Positions 45,558 through 53,054 of a stretch of DNA of 64,000 nucleotides are shown here, one piece after another. The DNA lies in assembly GCA_029054245.1 (NCBI GenBank), contig JAIDFQ010000055.1:1-64000 (forward strand), in the 5' to 3' direction. Every line of letters begins with the position of its first letter. The first letter of the stretch is position 1. The DNA comes from Lachnospiraceae bacterium. GTDB taxonomy: Bacteria > Bacillota > Clostridia > Lachnospirales > Lachnospiraceae. The position numbers and the translations under genes were made by a program. A model generated the notes under the pieces. That model was not told the DNA's origin, ran no database searches, and worked only from the letters and a program-made list of their open reading frames with translations.

Positions 45558-45959
45558 TTACTCTTTCGTTAGTTCTACAGTTGTTGTAGTACCTAAAGCA
45601 GAGGCAGAATAACTTATTTTCCCCTTGCTATAGGAAAAGGTTTTGGTGTCATCAGTAGATGCGAGTAAAGCAAAGTCGGTTTTTTCTTTATCTCTTTCAG
45701 AAATCCATTCATATGTATCTGTAGCTTCTGTTGGTGCTGTATACGTTCCAACCCAATATATTGATTTTGTTGCTCCATTATCAGATACCCAGTTGATTTC
45801 AATCGTATCGGCTGTAATGACTGCTTCTTGATAGGAACCGTTATTTTCTTCTGATTTCCATGTGCCGCTTAAGTCTGGTACCTCTTTTGCCTTTCCGCAG
45901 CCTGTTGAGAACAGTATCGTGAATACTGTCAGTGATAGGATGATAAGTTTCTTTTTCAT
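45558..45959 (-). CDS. Prophage lipoprotein, possible superinfection-exclusion factor
   Basis: The 133-residue product has a lipoprotein signal peptide ('KKKLIILSLTVFTILFSTGC', lipobox Cys at 20) and a beta-rich mature part ('DLSGTWKSEENNG', 'TFSYSKGKISYSASALG') resembling lipocalin-like DUF domains. It would sit on the outer face of the membrane. In several Gram-positive temperate phages a lipoprotein gene in this spot, between integrase and repressor, blocks DNA injection by related phages. That role is inferred from location. It is probably expressed in the lysogen with the repressor. Confidence 0.6.
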   Translation of the reverse strand: MKKKLIILSLTVFTILFSTGCGKAKEVPDLSGTWKSEENNGSYQEAVITADTIEINWVSDNGATKSIYWVGTYTAPTEATDTYEWISERDKEKTDFALLASTDDTKTFSYSKGKISYSASALGTTTTVELTKE

Positions 45960-46009
45960 TGTAAAATTCCCTCTTTTCTTTAGATTTTTTATTAAAACGC
46001 CATAGCGGT

Positions 46010-46810
46010 TTAATCGTTAATTATATCAGCTGTTGCTTTTCCAATTACTCGACCCATGCAACGAGCAGTTTCGTTTAAAGGTATATTTTTAGAGGCTGGA
46101 TTAAGGGAAATAAGTTCATCATGTCCAAGTTTTTTTACAAAACATTCGTTGTTAACCGAAAAAATACCTATTTCTCCGATTTCAATTTGCTCTGTCATCT
46201 CAACAAGAAGAGTATCTCCATCATAATATGTAGGTTCCATACTGTTTCCGTTTACTCCGATAGCATAATCGGCAGTCCTGTATTCTGGAAGGTCTGGTAT
46301 TTCTATGCGTTTAGTAGGTGGCATATCAAATATAATCTGCCCAGTGCCGGCAGACGCAAGGCGGTAATAATAATTGATAATTCTTGTCGGAGCAATTTCC
46401 TCCGCAACTTTCAGTTCCATCTCTTGAATCTTTTCCAGTTGCTCTTTCTGTTCCTTTAACTTCTTGGCTATTTCATATTCCCTATCCAGTACCGTATCAA
46501 CCACGCTTGCCCCGTCCGGGGAGTGAGTGGAGATAAAGCGGTACTTTTTGGCAACTTCTATTTCAGACGGTCTGATTTTAAAATCTTCGCCTTGTACAGA
46601 TAGACCGTAGGCTTCATTTAGTATATTGGATGGGTCTATGTTGTAAATATCGCATAAAGCACAAAAGGTATCTATATCTGGCTCAGAAACACCGTTTTCA
46701 TAATTACTTAGAGTGTTTCCTTTTATGCCAATCATTTCCGCCACTTCGCTTTGCTTTAATTTTGCATTTACCCTACCTTCCTTCAATTTTTCTATTATAT
46801 AGCTATTCAT
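46010..46810 (-). CDS. CI-like repressor with S24 protease domain
   Basis: The 266-residue protein joins an XRE helix-turn-helix (residues about 6-60, 'KQSEVAEMIGIKGNTLSNYENG'-type) to a LexA/CI S24 domain. It has a candidate Ala-Gly cleavage site in 'LASAGTG', the catalytic Ser in 'GNSMEPTYYDGD' and Lys in 'CFVKKLG'. A coiled linker lies near 110-130. It should keep the prophage silent and self-cleave when RecA is active. It is divergent from the Cro-like gene, with operators between. Confidence 0.92.
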   Translation of the reverse strand: MNSYIIEKLKEGRVNAKLKQSEVAEMIGIKGNTLSNYENGVSEPDIDTFCALCDIYNIDPSNILNEAYGLSVQGEDFKIRPSEIEVAKKYRFISTHSPDGASVVDTVLDREYEIAKKLKEQKEQLEKIQEMELKVAEEIAPTRIINYYYRLASAGTGQIIFDMPPTKRIEIPDLPEYRTADYAIGVNGNSMEPTYYDGDTLLVEMTEQIEIGEIGIFSVNNECFVKKLGHDELISLNPASKNIPLNETARCMGRVIGKATADIIND

Positions 46811-46837
46811 TTATTCACCACCTTTCAAGATGATTTC

Positions 46838-46946
46838 ATTATAATCGAAGATTTAGATTTTGTAAATATAAATTTCAAAAAAATCGAAATTTATTGTTGA
46901 CATATCAAGAATAACGATATATAATCTAAAATATCAAGAAACACGA
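46838..46946. promoter_or_regulatory. Lysogeny switch: divergent promoters and operators
   Basis: Leftward promoter: TTTACA (complement of 46861-46866), 17-bp spacer, TATAAT (complement of 46838-46843). Rightward promoter: TTGACA (46897-46902), 17-bp spacer, TATAAT (46920-46925). Between them lies the dyad AAATTTC (46870-46876) / GAAATTT (46886-46892). Direct repeats ATATCAAGAA-n2-ACGA sit at 46902-46917 and 46931-46946, overlapping the rightward promoter. These are the likely CI and Cro sites. Confidence 0.75.
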
Positions 46947-46967
46947 AATAGAAGGAGGAAAATCAAG

Positions 46968-47180
46968 TTGTTTGTATTGGATTCAGATAAAATGAAGAAA
47001 TATGTGGAATTGTCTGGAATAAAGCAAAAGGCGATTTCTGAAAAATCAGGATTATCAGAAAGCGCATTGAGTTTAATCTTGCAAGGAAAAAGAAGATGTG
47101 AAATCGGAGAATATGCGACTATTTGTGAGGTACTAGGGGTGAATACCGATAAATTTTTGAAGCCACGGACACCGGTATAG
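46968..47180 (+). CDS. Cro-like HTH regulator
   Basis: The 70-residue protein is a minimal XRE helix-turn-helix ('MKKYVELSGIKQKAISEKSG', 'ESALSLILQGKR', 'TICEVLGVN'). TTG 46968 follows AAGGAGG; ATG 46992 would cut the first helix. It is the first gene rightwards from the switch and so probably the lytic-side repressor. Confidence 0.8.
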   Translation: MFVLDSDKMKKYVELSGIKQKAISEKSGLSESALSLILQGKRRCEIGEYATICEVLGVNTDKFLKPRTPV

Positions 47181-47196
47181 AGAGGAAAATAGAAAA

Positions 47197-47376
47197 GTGA
47201 CTAAACCAGATAATCTGAACAGTGTATGGATGGACAAAATGGAGTGTATTCTTGCGAATGCTATTGCAGATTGTATGTATGATAACAGCATGACACTGGA
47301 ATGTCTTGATAGGGCGTATGAACGTACCAAAGAAATGTATAGGAAAAATGCTGTGATGCCAAAATTAAAAAACTGA
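47197..47376 (+). CDS. Small hypothetical early protein
   Basis: A 59-residue frame from GTG 47197 (AGAGAGG 9 bp upstream), helical, with two Cys ('MECILANAIADCMYDNSMTLECLDRAYERTK' region). It follows the Cro-like gene by 16 bp and ends in a terminator stem. Unrecognised. Confidence 0.5.
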   Translation: MTKPDNLNSVWMDKMECILANAIADCMYDNSMTLECLDRAYERTKEMYRKNAVMPKLKN

Positions 47377-47394
47377 CCGGCAGGTCAGCTTTTG
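47370..47394 (+). terminator. Terminator after early operon
   Basis: CTGACC (47373-47378) pairs with GGTCAG (47383-47388) around GGCA, followed by CTTTT. Confidence 0.65.
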
Positions 47395-47395
47395 G

Positions 47396-47608
47396 TCATC
47401 CTTTATGGCATTCACGGCAACAAAAAAAACATCCGTCAAATTTTTTATCAGGATACCTAATGCTGGCATTCATAAATGCGGATGAACAGTCAGAATACGA
47501 ACCTATGTAAGTTCTGTTTTCAGGCGAAGGAAGATACATGCAGTCCTCATTATGTATTTCATGGTATCCGTGTTCATCTTCATAGTTATAAAAATAGTAT
47601 TCTTTCAA
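47396..47608 (-). CDS. Small cysteine-rich phage protein
   Basis: The 70-residue protein begins at TTG 47608 (AAGGCGGTG upstream on the minus strand) and carries a His/Cys pattern: H-x2-H-x3-C near residues 16-23, then 'SDCSSAF' and 'GCFFCCRECH' at the end. It probably binds zinc. Similar short proteins recur in clostridial prophages and are uncharacterised. Confidence 0.5.
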   Translation of the reverse strand: MKEYYFYNYEDEHGYHEIHNEDCMYLPSPENRTYIGSYSDCSSAFMNASIRYPDKKFDGCFFCCRECHKG

Positions 47609-47666
47609 AATAACACCGCCTTTCGATTACATGAATACGATAAATAGCAACTTTATGTTAACTCAA

Positions 47667-47710
47667 ATTATTATGAAAATCAATAGATTAATCCAGATTT
47701 TCATAATAAT
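47667..47710. promoter_or_regulatory. 15-bp perfect inverted repeat, operator candidate
   Basis: ATTATTATGAAAATC (47667-47681) and its exact reverse complement (47696-47710), separated by 14 bp. It lies between the divergent genes ending/starting at 47608 (minus) and 47841 (plus). Otherwise this gap is AT-rich and empty. Confidence 0.55.
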
Positions 47711-47840
47711 AAAATCAAAGAAACTGACAAAATCATACTAGGTTAAATTTTTACAGGGAAAGTAAACAAATAGTGAATTAAAATCAACATAGAAGGGCGG
47801 TGAGAAAGATAGTAAAAATGCCATTATGAAGGGAGCGAGA

Positions 47841-48113
47841 ATGATATATAAATCCGAAAGAATCATTAATATCTCAGAGTGTGAAGCACTCATTTCAGCG
47901 GCAAGACTTAATTTTGAAGTGCTAATGGATGAATTGCAAAAAGAAGTACCATCAAAAGAGTTGATTAATAATTTATCTAATGTGGTGTTGAATACGTTGA
48001 AAAAAGTTGAAAAGTTTGAATTTCACATTGAGGTGCGAAAATGCGATTTTATAGAGGATTCCGAGAATCCCAAATTGGAGGAAAATCAGCTAGAAGAGGA
48101 CAACACGGATTGA
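47841..48113 (+). CDS. Hypothetical early protein
   Basis: A 90-residue helical, acidic protein ('INISECEALISAARLNFEVLM' region; C-terminal EENQLEED). ATG 47841 follows GGGAGCGAG; ATG 47826 is less likely. Its 3' end overlaps the opposite-strand gene by 65 bp. Unrecognised. Confidence 0.5.
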   Translation: MIYKSERIINISECEALISAARLNFEVLMDELQKEVPSKELINNLSNVVLNTLKKVEKFEFHIEVRKCDFIEDSENPKLEENQLEEDNTD

Positions 48114-48318
48114 AACACTCCAGATATTTATATTCTTCGCATTGATCGTCCTTTGAAAGCTTTGAGTTCTCAATTATAGGACAAGTTGCGCGAGTGAAAT
48201 GTATCTCGTGAGGATTCTCTGAGTTCCCGGTAAAGTGATATTTAGCGGTCAATATAATTTCTTTATTGTAATGAGAACATTTTGCTACTTTGGATAAAAG
48301 AACATATTCGTTGGTCAT
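48049..48318 (-). CDS. Small cysteine-rich hypothetical protein
   Basis: An 89-residue frame from ATG 48318 (AAAGGA upstream) with six Cys spread over 'KCSHYNKE', 'ATCPIIENSKLSKDDQCEEYKYLECFNPCC'-type region near 45-75. Likely zinc binding. It overlaps the end of the plus-strand gene tail to tail. Protein-like composition and a good start support it. Confidence 0.5.
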   Translation of the reverse strand: MTNEYVLLSKVAKCSHYNKEIILTAKYHFTGNSENPHEIHFTRATCPIIENSKLSKDDQCEEYKYLECFNPCCPLLADFPPIWDSRNPL

Positions 48319-48487
48319 AGCAGATATTCCTTTTACTTATTTTTGATAAATAAATATTAGCATTATCTAAATAAATAATCAAGAAATCAAAATATAGGTT
48401 TTTTTGGCGGTACCGAATAAGTATTTGCCTTAAAAATATATGTGGAAAGTGGGTCACGCTGGAGAAAGGTTGACGGTTACATGAGTA

Positions 48488-48631
48488 TTATAGCTCTTTT
48501 ACCATATGGATAGTGAGAGTACTCCAATCACCATCTGTATAGGTAAAATAAGTAAGCTTATAGCCTGGGCGTTCATATTTACACATAAGCGAACTTGATT
48601 TTATCTCTTTGTATAATTTTATTGCTATCAC
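48488..48631 (-). CDS. Small hypothetical protein with unclear start
   Basis: A 47-residue frame ending 'DWSTLTIHMVKEL', preceded by an excellent AAGGAGGTG. The only standard start overlapping that site is GTG 48631, which is part of the Shine-Dalgarno; an ATA or ATT a few codons in would fit spacing better. The peptide ('CKYERPGYKLTYFTYTDG') has natural composition. Possibly a non-canonical start. Confidence 0.4.
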   Translation of the reverse strand: MIAIKLYKEIKSSSLMCKYERPGYKLTYFTYTDGDWSTLTIHMVKEL

Positions 48632-48698
48632 CTCCTTCCACAGAGGCGATTCGTGACCCACAAGAAAATTATATCATCTTCGGGAAAGGAGGAAAATT

Positions 48699-48890
48699 TT
48701 GATTTATAAAAAAGTAAAAAAGTTGTGTAAGCAAAAAGGTGTTTCAATTGCTTCGGTTGAAAAAGAACTTGGATTTAGCAACGGAGTGATTTCGAAATGG
48801 GAGAAATCGGAACCTATAGTATCAAATTTGAAAAAGGTTGCTGACTACTTCGGTGTATCCATTGATTACTTCTTAGATGATACCAAATGA
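48699..48890 (+). CDS. XRE-family HTH regulator
   Basis: The 63-residue protein is a full short XRE domain ('KKLCKQKGVSIASVEKELGF', 'NGVISKWEKSEP', 'VADYFGVSIDYFL'). TTG 48699 follows AAAGGAGG. It resembles Cro/antirepressor-type secondary regulators of Firmicute phages. Confidence 0.78.
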   Translation: MIYKKVKKLCKQKGVSIASVEKELGFSNGVISKWEKSEPIVSNLKKVADYFGVSIDYFLDDTK

Positions 48891-48928
48891 CATGTACAAT
48901 AAACCGGACAAAGAGGGAGGTGAAAGAG

Positions 48929-49102
48929 GTGAAAACTTTTTCTAAGTTTAAAAACAAGCAGGATGAATTGGAAGAACTGGCAAAGCCTCTTGTTGAGTAT
49001 TTAAGAGATAACTGCCACCCATACACATCCATAGTAATAACGGATGAACGCGTGGCAGTTGTAGAAACCGCTCTTTCGGTTCCTATGCTCAACACTGATT
49101 AA
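48929..49102 (+). CDS. Small phage protein
   Basis: A 57-residue frame from GTG 48929 (GGGAGGTG upstream): 'TFSKFKNKQDELEELAKPLV', 'HPYTSIVITDERVAVVET'. The alpha/beta pattern is typical of conserved clostridial phage proteins of unknown role. It ends overlapping the minus-strand KTSC gene by 4 bp. Confidence 0.5.
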   Translation: MKTFSKFKNKQDELEELAKPLVEYLRDNCHPYTSIVITDERVAVVETALSVPMLNTD

Positions 49103-49302
49103 CGGATCCTGCTATATCTGTGGATCTTATCCAAACGGGATAATGCGGAACCAAGGGAGGGTGAATTAAGGAAAGCAGTATATTCAGATTGGCTTACGCC
49201 GTAATACTGGTATACCGCGCCATCTGGAAATCCTACTTCCATAACATCATTTTCCCATCCTACATCTGCAATCCTGCTCGAATCTACAGAATGTCTTTGC
49301 AT
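49099..49302 (-). CDS. KTSC domain protein
   Basis: The 67-residue protein is a single KTSC domain: 'SVDSSRIADVGW', 'VMEVGFPDGAVYQYYGVSQSEY', 'SLGSALSRLDKIHRYSRI'. KTSC domains accompany nucleic-acid enzymes in phages and bacteria; no activity is established. It reads against its neighbours and starts at ATG 49302 after AAGGAGA. Confidence 0.8.
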   Translation of the reverse strand: MQRHSVDSSRIADVGWENDVMEVGFPDGAVYQYYGVSQSEYTAFLNSPSLGSALSRLDKIHRYSRIR

Positions 49303-49427
49303 AGCAATATTCTCCTTTCTTTCGTACTAGGGCATGGCAGTGCCCTGTAAGTACAGTATGAAGTTAGGTAGGGACAATATCAACGGAACTATAAGTGCGT
49401 TAAACATGTAAAGAAAGGAGCCAGTCT

Positions 49428-49607
49428 ATGGAATACCGTATTGAATATTGTGAAGGTAAATGCTGTAACTTCGCCAACAGCAGTAAGGATCTAATTGAAT
49501 GGCTCAAGTTGCTCAAGGATGAAACTATAACCGATATCAGGAAGCTGTATAAAAGCGGTGTATCTGATTCAGTCATGGACACGTATGCAAAGTATATCAA
49601 TAAATAA
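49428..49607 (+). CDS. Small hypothetical protein
   Basis: A 59-residue frame from ATG 49428, with AAAGGAG upstream ('YRIEYCEGKCCNFANSSKDL', then a helical half). It starts the main rightward early block, 23 bp before the next HTH gene. Confidence 0.55.
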   Translation: MEYRIEYCEGKCCNFANSSKDLIEWLKLLKDETITDIRKLYKSGVSDSVMDTYAKYINK

Positions 49608-49630
49608 GCAAAATAAAAGGAAGGTGAAAT

Positions 49631-49843
49631 ATGTCAAAGGAAATATTAGAAAAGATGGAAACCCTTACACCGGAAGAAGTAGCCCCAATGCTTGGGGTAT
49701 CTGCTGATACGCTTCGCAGTTGGATGCGGCACGGGCTGATACATATTGGCATTGCTGATAAGAAAGATGGTTCAGATTCTAAGCACAATTACACAATCTG
49801 GAGACCTCATTTGGAACGGTTCATGCAGGGATTGATTATATAG
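49631..49843 (+). CDS. Excisionase/AlpA-like HTH protein
   Basis: The 70-residue protein has 'LTPEEVAPMLGVSADTLRSWMRHG' followed by a wing with 'YTIWRPHLERFM'. AAGGAGGTG-like spacing (GGAAGGTG) precedes ATG 49631. It may be the phage excisionase, although it is far from the integrase; otherwise an early regulator. Confidence 0.65.
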   Translation: MSKEILEKMETLTPEEVAPMLGVSADTLRSWMRHGLIHIGIADKKDGSDSKHNYTIWRPHLERFMQGLII

Positions 49844-49856
49844 GGAGGTAAGGAAT

Positions 49857-49973
49857 ATGTATATTCCAGCTTTTTGGTGTGGCGTACTTACAACGGTCGT
49901 ATTTGAAATTGTGGCATTAATTGTAGCCACGCTTGTGTATGGCAGTAAAAAATCAAAGGAAGGGAAGGAATGA
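49857..49973 (+). CDS. 38-residue membrane peptide
   Basis: One hydrophobic helix ('FWCGVLTTVVFEIVALIVAT') and a basic tail. AGGGAGG precedes ATG 49857, and its stop overlaps the next start (ATGA). Function unknown. Confidence 0.5.
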   Translation: MYIPAFWCGVLTTVVFEIVALIVATLVYGSKKSKEGKE

Positions 49974-50338
49974 CGATCCTCAAGACAGCTGCATTCTGCA
50001 TGCCGCTTGTAGGCTTGTGCGGCATCGTAGGCGCAATAGAGACAGGGACAAGCCCTGTGAATGCATCCGTATTATTCTTTTCAGGATGCTTCGTTATGGC
50101 AGCATACATGAAGCTGACAGGATGGGATGTAATCATTGGAAAAATCGAAGGAAAGGAGGAAGCAATGAGCGGATTAGAGAGAGAAGAACTGACAAGCCGG
50201 ACACAGGGCATGACGCTGGATGAAATGTGTACCGTGGCAGGGCTCTTACCGGATGATGTGCTCTGGAAAGAAATGCGCAGGAGATTTGATGAAAGAAGCA
50301 CGCAGGTGGAGAACGTCAGAAGGGATATAGGTGGTTGA
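49970..50338 (+). CDS. Membrane/soluble hypothetical protein, possibly two proteins
   Basis: The 122-residue frame begins with two hydrophobic stretches ('FCMPLVGLCGIVGAI' and 'ASVLFFSGCFVMAAYM') and continues in frame into a soluble helical part. An internal ATG at 50165 has its own strong site (AAAGGAGGAAGC), so a separate 57-residue protein ('SGLEREELTSRTQGMTLDEM') may also be made. It overlaps the previous stop by 4 nt. Confidence 0.5.
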   Translation: MTILKTAAFCMPLVGLCGIVGAIETGTSPVNASVLFFSGCFVMAAYMKLTGWDVIIGKIEGKEEAMSGLEREELTSRTQGMTLDEMCTVAGLLPDDVLWKEMRRRFDERSTQVENVRRDIGG

Positions 50339-50361
50339 AGATGGACATATGGACAGAAAAA

Positions 50362-50394
50362 ATCCCTGCCAAGACTGCGAATCAGAACAGGGAT
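50362..50394. terminator. Inverted repeat in a short gap
   Basis: ATCCCTG (50362-50368) and CAGGGAT (50388-50394) form a 7-bp stem with a 19-nt loop. Weak; may be a terminator or operator. Confidence 0.3.
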
Positions 50395-50454
50395 AAATAA
50401 CAATTACATTTGCTATTCCTATGCTTAATTTAGCACAGGGGAAAGGGAAAGTCA

Positions 50455-50604
50455 ATGGAAATAAACAATGAATTGAAGGTAGCTTTCGCTGATGAAGGCA
50501 TCATGCTCCTAAAGTCGGACAATATCTGCCTTGGCGGAAAGATTCCGCTTCCCGGAGGGGGAATAGGGATCGTAGTGGAAGAAACGGAGGATAAAAAGGA
50601 ATGA
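50455..50604 (+). CDS. Small hypothetical protein
   Basis: A 49-residue beta-rich frame ('DNICLGGKIPLPGGGIGIVVEE'). GGGAAAGGGAAAG precedes ATG 50455. Its stop overlaps the next start (ATGA). Confidence 0.5.
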   Translation: MEINNELKVAFADEGIMLLKSDNICLGGKIPLPGGGIGIVVEETEDKKE

Positions 50605-50795
50605 TAGGACAGGTGGAAAGCTACAGCGATGCAAAACGCTATGGATTCATCCGTGGTGATGATGGAAGAAAATATTATGTTTCAAGAGGCAACATAGATA
50701 AGAAGAGGGTCCCTTCCGGCGTACTGCACCCGGGGAGTACGGTGGAGTTCAACACAGGAGAAGGGAATAAGGTTTTTAACGTAAAGTATCTGTAG
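50601..50795 (+). CDS. Cold-shock-domain-like small protein
   Basis: The 64-residue protein has the OB-fold pattern of cold-shock domains: 'QVESYSDAKRYGFIRGDDGRKYYVSRGNI', with the RNP1-like K-R-Y-G-F-I and an ending 'FNVKYL'. It is likely a nucleic-acid-binding early protein. Coupled to the previous gene by a 4-nt overlap. Confidence 0.6.
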   Translation: MIGQVESYSDAKRYGFIRGDDGRKYYVSRGNIDKKRVPSGVLHPGSTVEFNTGEGNKVFNVKYL

Positions 50796-50806
50796 GGAGG
50801 AAGATT

Positions 50807-51052
50807 ATGGGATTTAAACCAGATGAAATGAGCATGGAAAAATTCGAGGAACTTGCAATGGACCTTAATCCGGTTATAAAGAGTATGGAGGCTGTCCTTA
50901 ATAAATATGGCATAAAAGGAATTGCGTCACTGCGCATGAGCGCGGATGATGGATATTTCAGTTTCAACATGCACTGTTCTGAATGGGAGTACTCAAAGTC
51001 AGGCGCCGAAGCTCCTGCAATTATTTCCCTGAGGATCATAAAGGAGGTCTGA
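50807..51052 (+). CDS. Hypothetical early protein
   Basis: An 81-residue frame ('MSMEKFEELAMDLNPVIKSM', 'GYFSFNMHCSEWEYSK') from ATG 50807 after AGGGAGG. It sits tightly between two coupled genes. Unrecognised. Confidence 0.5.
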   Translation: MGFKPDEMSMEKFEELAMDLNPVIKSMEAVLNKYGIKGIASLRMSADDGYFSFNMHCSEWEYSKSGAEAPAIISLRIIKEV

Positions 51053-51054
51053 CC

Positions 51055-51288
51055 ATGCCGGAAATGATAGAGAACCGGATGGTGGTGGATTCGGAATGGG
51101 ATTGGAACGCACCCGTAGAAGTTAAGGAGAAACTGAGGGGTACAGGATATAAAGAGATTGGAACGGGAATCTTCGTACCTGATGAAGATGCATATGATTA
51201 TGCTTTGGAAAGAATATCCCAGGACGGTGATATGAAACAGGAGTTCGTGAAGTGGTTCTACTCCGGGGACTGGGTCAAGGAGGATTGA
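51055..51288 (+). CDS. Hypothetical early protein
   Basis: A 77-residue acidic frame from ATG 51055, after AAGGAGG ('MVVDSEWDWNAPVEVKEKL', 'FVKWFYSGDWVKED'). It precedes the annealing-protein candidate by 3 bp. Unrecognised. Confidence 0.5.
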   Translation: MPEMIENRMVVDSEWDWNAPVEVKEKLRGTGYKEIGTGIFVPDEDAYDYALERISQDGDMKQEFVKWFYSGDWVKED

Positions 51289-51291
51289 GGA

Positions 51292-52155
51292 ATGGAAGGA
51301 TTTGAAATGGAAACCAAAAAAAGCGTGACTGCCGAAATGGTCACAAGCAGGCAGACGCAGGAAGTGCAGGGGCAGATTATCATGGCGAAGAAGTTCCCCC
51401 GGGATGAAATTGCCGCACGAAACCGCATTTTGACGGCTTGCCAACGTAAGAGGCTGGCGGAACAGGCAGAGTATGAGTACAAGCGCGGCACATCTAAAGT
51501 TACCGGCACATCAATCCGGCTTGCGGAGGCTATGGCGCAGAACTGGGGTAATTTGGATTTTGGGTTTGTAGAGCTGGAGCAGAGAAACGGAGAGTCACAG
51601 GTGATGGCGTATTGCTGGGATTTGGAAACAAATACTCGTCAGACCAAGATTTTTACCGTCCCTCATATCCGGGAAACCAAGAACGGAAATTACCCCCTGA
51701 CAAGTTCAAGGGACATTTATGAAACGGTAGCGAATCAGGCGGCAAGGCGTGTCAGGGCATGCATTTTAGGAATTATCCCGGGAGACATCCAGGAAGAAGC
51801 TGTAGAACAGTGCCGTAAGACGCTGGTAAATGGCGAGGAGAAGCCTCTTGAAGATCTCATTAAGGATTGCGTAAGAACAGCGGAAAAAACCTATCAGGTG
51901 CCACAGGAGAGCCTTGAGAAGTACATAGGATGCAAAGCGTCTGCTTTTTCCATGAATGACCTAATCCGACTGAAAAGAGTGTTTAACTCCATCAAGGACG
52001 GCATGTCAAAGCGTGAGGAAATCTTTGAACTGCCGGGTGTAGAAAAGAAAGAGGTAGAGGACGCTTTTTCTGGCAGGGAGAAAAAGGAAGAAAAGACGGC
52101 TGACGGACAGCAGGAGTTGAATCTTGAGGGTGGTGCTGATGCAGAAACTAAATGA
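51292..52155 (+). CDS. Candidate phage single-strand annealing protein (RecT-like role)
   Basis: The 287-residue protein carries blocks seen in an uncharacterised phage family: 'MAKKFPRDEIAARNRIL', 'SIRLAEAMAQNWGNLDFG', 'AYCWDLETN', 'SRDIYETVANQAARRVRACIL', 'IPGDIQEEAVEQC'. Position directly before a RecE-like PD-(D/E)XK nuclease gene is the usual place of an annealing recombinase. The C-terminus is charged and flexible. No catalytic motif is expected. The assignment rests mainly on context. Confidence 0.55.
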   Translation: MEGFEMETKKSVTAEMVTSRQTQEVQGQIIMAKKFPRDEIAARNRILTACQRKRLAEQAEYEYKRGTSKVTGTSIRLAEAMAQNWGNLDFGFVELEQRNGESQVMAYCWDLETNTRQTKIFTVPHIRETKNGNYPLTSSRDIYETVANQAARRVRACILGIIPGDIQEEAVEQCRKTLVNGEEKPLEDLIKDCVRTAEKTYQVPQESLEKYIGCKASAFSMNDLIRLKRVFNSIKDGMSKREEIFELPGVEKKEVEDAFSGREKKEEKTADGQQELNLEGGADAETK

Positions 52156-52882
52156 TAATAACTACTACTCAAAAGAGAGTAATCAAGCCTTTTTCAGCGT
52201 GAGCCAATACAAGGATTTCTGCAAATGCGAGGCTATGGCAATGGCAAAAATCCGGGGCGAATTTGAACAGAAGCAGACAAAAGCTATGCTCGTCGGAACG
52301 CTTGTTGATAGATGGTTTGAGGGAACACTAGACAAACTCCGGGAAGAATCCCCGAACGTCTTCTATTGCCGTAACGGAGCGCTTAGGGCAGATTTCCGCA
52401 AGGCGGATGAGATTATCAAGCGTGTACAGCGTGACGAGCGATTCATGCAATACATGAGCGGCGAAAAGCAGAAAATCCTCACCTTTGAAATGTTTGGCGT
52501 ACCTTGGAAAATGAAGATGGACAGCTTTGTGGAGGGTATCTGTATCACTGATTTAAAGGTGGTGCAGAACTTCAAGAGCCTTGCTTTTTGGCGTTATGAC
52601 CTGCAGGGGGCGGTGTATCAAGTAGGGGTGGAGGCTTGCGGATACGGGCAGTTGCCTTTTTACCTTGCGGCAGCCACCAAGGAAGTAGTCACAAACTTTG
52701 ACATCTTCCAGATAGACCAGCCGACACTTGACATGGCACTCTGGGAGATCGAGGGAAACATGCCGCACTTCATAGCTGTCAAACAAGGACTGGAGGAGCC
52801 GCATTACTGCGGCGTGTGCGACTACTGTAAAAGCGTGAAAAAGGCAAGGATAAGGAATTACAGCGAATTGTTGGAGGGATAG
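52139..52882 (+). CDS. PD-(D/E)XK exonuclease, RecE/Cas4-like
   Basis: The 247-residue protein shows the nuclease core 'GTLVDRWFEG' early and 'KMDSFVEGICITDLKVV', giving D...D-x-K near residues 128-140. A C-terminal Cys cluster, 'YCGVCDYCKS', recalls Cas4/AddB-type Fe-S or zinc sites. It probably resects double-strand ends for the annealing protein encoded upstream. ATG 52139 follows GAGGGTGGTG and overlaps the preceding gene by 17 bp. Confidence 0.75.
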   Translation: MQKLNDNNYYSKESNQAFFSVSQYKDFCKCEAMAMAKIRGEFEQKQTKAMLVGTLVDRWFEGTLDKLREESPNVFYCRNGALRADFRKADEIIKRVQRDERFMQYMSGEKQKILTFEMFGVPWKMKMDSFVEGICITDLKVVQNFKSLAFWRYDLQGAVYQVGVEACGYGQLPFYLAAATKEVVTNFDIFQIDQPTLDMALWEIEGNMPHFIAVKQGLEEPHYCGVCDYCKSVKKARIRNYSELLEG

Positions 52883-52885
52883 GAA

Positions 52886-53029
52886 ATGGGGAAAATGATT
52901 GACGCAGAAGATTTAATCAGGAAACTCGAAATATATTCTCGTAGCAATATATGCAGTTCTCACAATGGATGCCCGCATAGATTCGATGAAAACACGAACT
53001 GCGAAAACTGCGGTGCTATAGGGCGTTGA
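52886..53029 (+). CDS. Small cysteine-rich protein
   Basis: A 47-residue frame from ATG 52886 (GGAGGG upstream) with 'ICSSHNGCPH' and 'NCENCG', a likely zinc knuckle. It lies between nuclease and HerA-like genes. Confidence 0.5.
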   Translation: MGKMIDAEDLIRKLEIYSRSNICSSHNGCPHRFDENTNCENCGAIGR

Positions 53030-53054
53030 AAATTGTAAAGGAGGAAGTGGTAGA

